Below, piece by piece: positions 58,539-64,000 of a DNA stretch of 64,000 nucleotides. The stretch is from Calothrix sp. CSU_2_0. GTDB taxonomy: Bacteria; Cyanobacteriota; Cyanobacteriia; Cyanobacteriales; Nostocaceae. Positions within the stretch are counted from its first letter, which is position 1. Each line of letters opens with the position of its first letter. Position numbers and translations under genes: made by a program. The stretch lies in NCBI GenBank assembly GCA_012034595.1, contig JAAUPE010000010.1, positions 1-64,000 of the forward strand, read 5' to 3'. The notes below the pieces were generated by a model, which was not told where the DNA came from, made no database searches, and saw only the letters and a program-made list of their open reading frames with translations.

Positions 58539-60731
58539 ATGCTGATTTGCCCTGATTGTAAATTCGAGAACCCTAATCAAAACAAGTTTTGTCAAAACTG
58601 CGGCACTTCACTTACCGAAAAAGTCTGTTCTGCATGTGGGAATGATGTGCCTGTCAGCGCAGAATCATGTCAACACTGCGGTGAGTTTTGCGGAACAGTT
58701 TGGTTGGCAATTGTTACCAAGGCTGAAACTTTTAATACCAAAGCAACACAACTTGTAGAGAAACCTTTAGAAAATTCTCCGGAAAATTCTCCAGAAAATT
58801 CCATCGAAACCCCAACAGAAGAGAATAATACTTTTATTCAAATACCTTCCTTACTCAAACCACTTTCAGCCAAGGTCGGAAATCCACAAGAAGAAGATAA
58901 TAATAAATCTATCCCTGACTCAAGCTCAGTACTTACAGTTGCAACTTCTTCCCCAGAAACTCAGTCAGTTTTCTACTTAGACTCGCAAATGCGTTATAAG
59001 TTACTCGACTCGTTACCCAGTGAAGACGAGATGACGAATGGAAGCGAGTTTTGTGTTAGGGTACTCGACTGTAATCCGTATCAAATTACGCCAATGATGG
59101 CGGCTTTTGAAAGTTCAAACAATTCATCCCAAAGCAAATCTGTAACTCAATCTGTAGCTCAACCCATAACCCAACAAACCGAAATATCGCCAATTCCGGA
59201 TTTTGCAAAACCTTATTTAGCCCTACATTCGCAATGCCATCAAGGAATTCCATCAATCCACGACGCTTGGACATTGGGAAACTTGCAAGTAATTCTGCTC
59301 GAAAATCGGTCTAATTACCAATATCTACTAGAACTTTGGCACGAAGATAAAACAACATCGCTGCAAATTGTCCTTTATTTTTTCCAGATGACCCAACTTT
59401 GGCAAATGTTGGAACCCCTCCATTGCCGACAAAGTTTATTGGAATTATCAAATTTACGCTTGGATGAAGACCAAGTATTAGTACTAGAACGTCTGTATAA
59501 AGATAAGCCTTGTTCCCTGCCTGTGTTTGAGGAGTTTGAGAATGGAGAGTCTTCACCCATAGAACCCCAAACCCAACCCTTAACCATTAAATCACTAGGT
59601 AATATTTGGCACTCCCTGTTTAAACAGTCACAAAGAACCCAATTTGGAGCTTTGATGCAACTGTTAGACGATTTGGAGAGCGATCGCATCGAAACAATCG
59701 AACAAATACAGCAACACTTACAAGCGATCGCATCAGAATTACAACCCAATCCCCCAAACAAAATTGATGACGAAAATAGCGATGTAACGGTTACGTTGGT
59801 ATCATCTCCAAATACTGCGGCTCATACTGTTATGCAATTCGAGGAATCGGAGGAGAATGAAAATAAAAGCGACGATATGCCTACAATCGTTCTCCCCATG
59901 CAGTTAAACACCCTCGATCACGTAGGATTAACCGATGTTGGTCGTCAGCGTGACCACAACGAAGATTATTTTGGTATTGACACAAAAATTAACAAAATCG
60001 AATTACCAAAAGCCCGTGCGATCGCAGCACGTGGCTTATATATTCTTTGCGATGGAATGGGGGGACATGCAGGAGGAGAAGTAGCCAGCGAATTAGCCGT
60101 TCGCAGCCTGCAAAAATACTTCCAAACCTACTGGAATTTTAACCACCTGCCCAACGATGATATTATTCGCGAAGGAGTACGTCAGGCAAACAAAGCAATT
60201 TACGACCTCAACCAAAAAGACTCGCGATCGGGTGTGGGACGCATGGGTACGACCTTGGTGATGATGTTAGTCCAAGATACCCATGTAGCAGTTGCCCACG
60301 TAGGTGATAGTCGCTTGTACCGTGTTACTCGTAAAAGCATCGAACAAGTCACCATCGATCATGAAGTGGGACAGCGTGAAATATTACGCGGAGTCGAACC
60401 CAACATTGCTTATGCTCGTCCCGATGCTTACCAACTCACCCAAGCATTAGGACCACGTGACGAGGCTCTAATCGACCCTGATATCCAATTTTTCCAAGTA
60501 CGTGAAGATACTTTATTTATCCTTGCTTCCGACGGATTATCAGATAATAATTTACTCGAAACCCATTGGGAAACTCATTTGCAACCCTTACTGAGTTCCA
60601 ATGCTAACTTAGATAAAGGAGTGCGCGAGTTAATCGAATTGGCTAATAAATATAACGGTCATGACAACATTACTGCTGTACTTATTAGAGCAAAAGTACG
60701 TCCCAATATCGAACAAGGAACTAGAGAGTAG
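58539..60731 (+). CDS. zinc-ribbon PP2C-type protein phosphatase
   Basis: 730 aa. Two zinc ribbons at the N-terminus use Cys4, 7, 18, 21 and Cys30, 33, 44, 47. A long Ser/Pro/Glu-rich and then helical middle region (about 60-450), of a type seen only in cyanobacterial members, leads to a PP2C domain (about 465-725). Metal-binding residues are in RQRDHNEDYFGI, LCDGMGGHAGG and ASDGLSDNN. It should dephosphorylate Ser/Thr residues. AAGGA precedes the ATG. The FHA Ser/Thr kinase starts 245 bp downstream on the same strand, making a kinase-phosphatase pair. Confidence 0.92.
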   Translation: MLICPDCKFENPNQNKFCQNCGTSLTEKVCSACGNDVPVSAESCQHCGEFCGTVWLAIVTKAETFNTKATQLVEKPLENSPENSPENSIETPTEENNTFIQIPSLLKPLSAKVGNPQEEDNNKSIPDSSSVLTVATSSPETQSVFYLDSQMRYKLLDSLPSEDEMTNGSEFCVRVLDCNPYQITPMMAAFESSNNSSQSKSVTQSVAQPITQQTEISPIPDFAKPYLALHSQCHQGIPSIHDAWTLGNLQVILLENRSNYQYLLELWHEDKTTSLQIVLYFFQMTQLWQMLEPLHCRQSLLELSNLRLDEDQVLVLERLYKDKPCSLPVFEEFENGESSPIEPQTQPLTIKSLGNIWHSLFKQSQRTQFGALMQLLDDLESDRIETIEQIQQHLQAIASELQPNPPNKIDDENSDVTVTLVSSPNTAAHTVMQFEESEENENKSDDMPTIVLPMQLNTLDHVGLTDVGRQRDHNEDYFGIDTKINKIELPKARAIAARGLYILCDGMGGHAGGEVASELAVRSLQKYFQTYWNFNHLPNDDIIREGVRQANKAIYDLNQKDSRSGVGRMGTTLVMMLVQDTHVAVAHVGDSRLYRVTRKSIEQVTIDHEVGQREILRGVEPNIAYARPDAYQLTQALGPRDEALIDPDIQFFQVREDTLFILASDGLSDNNLLETHWETHLQPLLSSNANLDKGVRELIELANKYNGHDNITAVLIRAKVRPNIEQGTRE

Positions 60732-60976
60732 GAATTTATCTGTTATGAGTTAGAAATATGGATTACATAAAGTCTAAATACAAGTCTGATTTTCCTTGCT
60801 ATCTCGGAATTACCCCCCTTAATCCACGTTGCGACAACGGAGAGAACCTCCCGTTGAGCAAGTGGTGTGAGGGTTCGGCTGGGGTTCCATATTTTATTCA
60901 ATCCACAATTACTAATAATTAATTTTTAACTCCCTCTCTCCCTTTCTGCTTTCATCTTTTCCCTCTACCCTTCCCC

Positions 60977-62194
60977 TTGAATGTGGTTACGCTTACCCTC
61001 TTAGAACCGCAACAAAAAAAAACACTCCAGCAGTGGAGTTTTACAGACGAATCCTTAATTCGCATCGGTCGAGCAACTGATAATCATATCGCGATCGCGG
61101 ATGATTTAGTTTCTCGTCACCATCTCGAACTGCGACGAGTTGACACTAATGGACTAAATAAAACTTGGCAAATTGTCAGTACAGGCATCAATGGGACATT
61201 TCTCAATGGAGTCTTAGTCACTCAAAGCCAGCTTCCCGACAATTGCCTATTACAATTAGCCAAAGGTGGACCATTACTCAGATTTCAACTCGAACCAATT
61301 CCCATTTCCAATAATCCAGTCAGTAGTCGCACCATTTGTGACCACCAAGGCAACAACCCTAATAATTTATTTTGCGTTCATTGCGGTCAACCGATTGACG
61401 TACAGCAAACAATACGTCACTACCAAGTTTTGCGTACCCTGGGGCAAGGTGGTATGGGAACCACCTATTTGGCATGGGATGCGATCGGAAAAATTTCCGG
61501 ACACCCACAACTGTTGGTATTAAAACAAATGAATGCCGACATGGCAAGAATAGCCAAAGCACAAGAACTGTTTGAACGGGAAGCAAATACCTTAAAATCC
61601 CTCTCCCATCCTGGCATTCCCAAGTACTACGACTTTTTTGTCGAAGGTGGGAAAAAATATTTAGCAATGGAATTAGTCCACGGAGACGATTTAGAAAAAG
61701 TTATCTATCTGAAGGGACCAGTTACTCCCAGTCAAGCTATTACTTGGATGATTCAAACTTGCGATGTACTTGACTACATTCACCAACACGAACCACCACT
61801 CATCCATCGCGACATCAAACCTGCAAACTTAATGGTGCGAAGTTCGGAAAATCGCGTCGTCGTTCTTGACTTTGGGGCAGTCAAGGAAATTTCCACTGTA
61901 CCGGGAACCCGCATAGGTGCGGAAGGTTACTGCGCTCCCGAACAAGAGCGTGGACAACCTCTAACCCAATCAGATTTATATGCTTTAGGACCAACACTAA
62001 TATTCCTGTTGACAGGTGAAAGCCCATTTAAATATTATCGCCAGCGTGGACGCAGCTTTCGATTTGAAATTGCAAACATCCCAACGATTACTCCGCAATT
62101 ACGGGAAGTCATTGACCGTTTGACTGAACCTCTGCCACGCAACAGATATCAAACCGCTCAAGAAGTCATCGCAGCTTTATCAAATTGCAAATAG
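60977..62194 (+). CDS. FHA-domain Ser/Thr protein kinase
   Basis: 405 aa. An FHA domain (about 25-100; IRIGRATDNHIAIADDLVSR, HHLEL), which reads phosphothreonine, is followed by a small zinc-ribbon-like motif (Cys121-x-His123, Cys133-x2-Cys136). The kinase domain runs from about 148 to the end, with LGQGGMGTTYLAWD, the Lys of LLVLKQMN, IHRDIKPANLMV and VVLDFGAVKE. The start is TTG 60977 or GTG 60983; no ATG is nearby. It lies in the same orientation as the phosphatase. Both carry zinc-ribbon-like modules, which suggests they share partners. Confidence 0.92.
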   Translation: MNVVTLTLLEPQQKKTLQQWSFTDESLIRIGRATDNHIAIADDLVSRHHLELRRVDTNGLNKTWQIVSTGINGTFLNGVLVTQSQLPDNCLLQLAKGGPLLRFQLEPIPISNNPVSSRTICDHQGNNPNNLFCVHCGQPIDVQQTIRHYQVLRTLGQGGMGTTYLAWDAIGKISGHPQLLVLKQMNADMARIAKAQELFEREANTLKSLSHPGIPKYYDFFVEGGKKYLAMELVHGDDLEKVIYLKGPVTPSQAITWMIQTCDVLDYIHQHEPPLIHRDIKPANLMVRSSENRVVVLDFGAVKEISTVPGTRIGAEGYCAPEQERGQPLTQSDLYALGPTLIFLLTGESPFKYYRQRGRSFRFEIANIPTITPQLREVIDRLTEPLPRNRYQTAQEVIAALSNCK

Positions 62195-62205
62195 TTATAG
62201 TAGTC

Positions 62206-62240
62206 AAGAATTAGGAGTTAGGAATTAGGAGTCAGGAAAA
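62206..62240. repeat. heptamer repeats (TTAGGAG / TTAGGAA)
   Basis: Four to five degenerate heptamers just after the FHA kinase stop, of the same class as at 1451-1485 and 32.4 kb. Confidence 0.75.
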
Positions 62241-62344
62241 ATTTAGATTTTGATGAAGGTAAATGCTTGCTACGCAAATAATTTCATAACTTCTAAACTC
62301 CCAACTCATAAATTCTCAATCACCACTACCTAACTAAAAATTTC

Positions 62345-62566
62345 CTAGTCCTCTTCATCCCAAGTCTCAACAGACAGCAGGTCGCCGATCGGGTCTTGCA
62401 TGGTAAATCCAAAATCTAACAGTTCCTGTTTCCAGTGCTGCCAGTCATTCCCAAAAAGCAAGGCGATTTTCCAAATACTATCTGTTGGCTTAATGATCTG
62501 AGAGTCTACAAGTGATTGCACATTACGTTGCAATTTCACCATTGGGTGAAGTACTTGCTGAGTCAT
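62345..62566 (-). CDS. hypothetical protein, 73 aa
   Basis: A small soluble, acidic protein that reads MVKLQRNVQSLVDSQIIKPT, DSIWKIALLFGNDWQHWKQE and MQDPIGDLLSVETWDEED. It has strong coding character and a normal ATG. It looks like a conserved cyanobacterial small protein, but I cannot name the family or role. It is convergent with the FHA kinase gene. Confidence 0.7.
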   Translation of the reverse strand: MTQQVLHPMVKLQRNVQSLVDSQIIKPTDSIWKIALLFGNDWQHWKQELLDFGFTMQDPIGDLLSVETWDEED

Positions 62567-63482
62567 AACCTCGATTTAATTCCGATTTTGTTTGAGTAAA
62601 TACTTGAAATCAAAACTGCTTTCCTTTACGGAAGTATTGCCTATACGTAGAGTATCTTACCTTTGGCAAAGCGAGTCTTATCTTTTTAACTATACCATAT
62701 TTAAATCGATACTGTTAGCATTAAAATTCGGTTTTGTACGGTAATCACCACCAAAGTTGGGAATATTGTTCAAGTAATCATTGAATGAAGTTGGAAAGAT
62801 AAACAGTCATCTAACTATTTGCAGATATTGCTGCATTGTGCAAGACGACAGTTAAATGTTTACTTGCTTTGATTGGATCGATGTGCCTAATTGTAACCAA
62901 ACCCATAAAAAGGGGTTGTATATAGGTGTTTGGCGGTAACTGTCAACTTTAAATTGAGTTTAGGTTTTATCGTTTGCAGCTAATTGTCCTTCAGCTTATC
63001 GCAAACATCTGGGAATGGAAACAATTCGTTGCAATCTTTATAAAAATTTAATATTTGTGAGTATTGGGGTTTAATTCGCTTGGTGGGGGAGTCGATATTA
63101 TTCGTGCGATCGCGTCGAAGACATAGCGCTTCTGGTTTGGATGCCAGACAAATCAGGGCAAACAAGCGTATCTTGCAGAAAGGTAAGGGAATCAAAAAAA
63201 TGAGTGATCCATCAATGATCTATTATTTTGGGACAGGCGAGACGCATATCCCACAATAGTAGAATTTTGGGGTAATTTTTTGCTTGGAATAGTCTTATTT
63301 GGAAATGCGATCGCATTAGTTTTTAGATAAGTGGGTATAAACGAACCTAAGCATATAAGAGGATAGAAAATTAATGATTGTTTTCTAAATAATTTCTCTA
63401 TTGCCAATATCATATGTTGGGTTCCACTTTAATTTCGCCTACTTTAAGCTAGAATAATGAAGATAGTTATGCTTAAAAGTCG
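62567..63482. other. 916-bp region without a convincing gene
   Basis: Two minus-strand frames (62980-63195 and 63192-63413) overlap each other by four bases but are made of repeat-like and HIP1-containing DNA, with no family features. The region also carries a palindrome at 63224-63251. ACTATA near 62689 (TATAGT on the minus strand) may be the -10 of the 73-aa gene. It is probably a graveyard of repeats. Confidence 0.5.
63224..63251. repeat. dispersed palindromic repeat (TGGGACAGGCG type)
   Basis: TTGGGACAGGCG and CGCATATCCCACAA form an imperfect palindrome. TGGGACAGGC-type units are frequent repeats in filamentous cyanobacteria. Confidence 0.55.
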
Positions 63483-63743
63483 ATGATTATCAATATTGAT
63501 ATACCTGATAAGGTGCGCGTTTACTTAGAGACAGAAGTGATGGCAGGTGCATACAGTAGCATCGGTGAGTATTTTCTGGATTTGGTGCAGCAAGACCAAA
63601 AACGCAAGGCACAAGCAAAGTTGGAAGCACTTTTGCTCGAAGGTATTAATTCTGAAGGGCAGGATGTTACACCAGAATATTGGCAAAATTTGCGTTCTAC
63701 CGTTTTAGGTGAGAGCAGTCAGGAGACACCTAGCGACGCATGA
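63483..63743 (+). CDS. ParD-like ribbon-helix-helix antitoxin
   Basis: 86 aa. The N-terminal part (INIDIPDKVRVYLETEVMAG, YSSIGEYFLDLVQQDQKRK) is the ParD/CopG RHH DNA-binding domain; the acidic tail (VLGESSQETPSDA) should wrap the toxin. It overlaps the toxin start by ATGA. Confidence 0.9.
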   Translation: MIINIDIPDKVRVYLETEVMAGAYSSIGEYFLDLVQQDQKRKAQAKLEALLLEGINSEGQDVTPEYWQNLRSTVLGESSQETPSDA

Positions 63744-64000
63744 ACTATCGGTTAATTATCAAAAACCGCGCAACACAAGATTTACGACAACAGGCAAATT
63801 ATATATTGGTTAATGGGAATACGAATGTAGCAGTTAAATTTTTAGATGCTGCGGAAGTGACGTTTGCTCAGTTGGCAAAGACTCCTGGTATAGGAAAGGT
63901 GACGCAGTTGGTGGTATCGAGATTGGGGGAAATTCGGCAATGGCGAATCAAAAATTTTAAGGACTATCTAATTTTCTATCGTATTCAAGATGCTACCGTT
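63740..64000 (+). CDS. ParE/RelE-family toxin, cut by the window end
   Basis: At least 87 codons from ATG 63740 with no stop before the edge. The sequence MNYRLIIKNRATQDLRQQAN, LAKTPGIGKVTQ and RQWRIKNFKDYLIFYRI is typical of ParE: a first beta strand and helix pair and the late Arg-x-x-x-Phe-x-x-Tyr-x-Ile/Phe-Tyr strand. It forms a ParDE module with the gene in front. Confidence 0.88.
   Translation, partial: MNYRLIIKNRATQDLRQQANYILVNGNTNVAVKFLDAAEVTFAQLAKTPGIGKVTQLVVSRLGEIRQWRIKNFKDYLIFYRIQDATV

Noticed and set aside
62980-63413. Two overlapping minus-strand frames (71 and 73 aa)
   Set aside because: Built from HIP1 and repeat DNA with no family features or good starts.

Overview
The window looks like a chromosome segment of a filamentous, Nostocales-type cyanobacterium. 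The evidence is the very frequent HIP1 octamer (GCGATCGC), AT-rich intergenic DNA full of heptamer tandem repeats and small palindromes, and typical cyanobacterial genes: CYP110-type P450, heme oxygenase, ABA4-like protein, a Ser/Thr-His hybrid kinase, TPR lipoprotein and an Hps-like polysaccharide locus. The genus cannot be fixed from the sequence alone. I see no rRNA, tRNA, CRISPR array or intact insertion sequence.

Layout. 0-8 kb: a candidate 39-aa protein, a peptidoglycan amidase, a Uma2 protein, ribBA, argC, a kinase-less CBS/DHp signalling protein and a His-rich lipoprotein. 8.6-12 kb: RNase II/R, rpsR, rpmG and an RDD protein. 12-18.4 kb: an arsI/cadI remnant, aminotransferase, P450, DEDDh exonuclease, CPXCG zinc ribbon, RuBisCO-like protein and an RNase D-like protein. 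18.9-22 kb: a TPR lipoprotein, a manganese (yybP-ykoY) riboswitch before a TMEM165/GDT1 transporter, a HigBA-like module and an orphan HicB. 22.4-24.4 kb: ruvC and yvcK. 24.7-29.7 kb: a small membrane protein and two dynamin-like GTPases, the second ending in a J domain. 29.8-37.6 kb: Uma2, 1-Cys peroxiredoxin and a five-gene exopolysaccharide locus. 38-42.6 kb: glmM, heme oxygenase, cobW and the ABA4-like gene. 43.3-46.3 kb: an isolated KAS III-like/ThDP-enzyme pair. 46.9-52.4 kb: a giant hybrid kinase. 52.8-56.3 kb: thiC with a TPP riboswitch, MazEF, GrpB and a pseudouridine synthase. 56.5-62.2 kb: a signalling cluster of PAS histidine kinase, zinc-ribbon PP2C phosphatase and FHA Ser/Thr kinase. 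The window ends in a ParDE module whose toxin runs off the edge.

A striking global feature is that eight otherwise well-conserved genes (argC, the lipoprotein, the exonuclease, the RuBisCO-like protein, the second dynamin, one GT4, cobW and the ThDP enzyme) are each split by exactly one missing base, seven of them in A or T runs. Adding one base restores a full-length family member every time. Biased base-calling or assembly error is the simplest reading, so these eight are annotated at full span.

The most interesting places for new biology are the tandem dynamins with a J-domain tail, the kinase-dead CBS/DHp protein, the KAS III-like protein lacking the usual His next to a ThDP enzyme, and the kinase/phosphatase pair that both carry zinc-ribbon-like modules.
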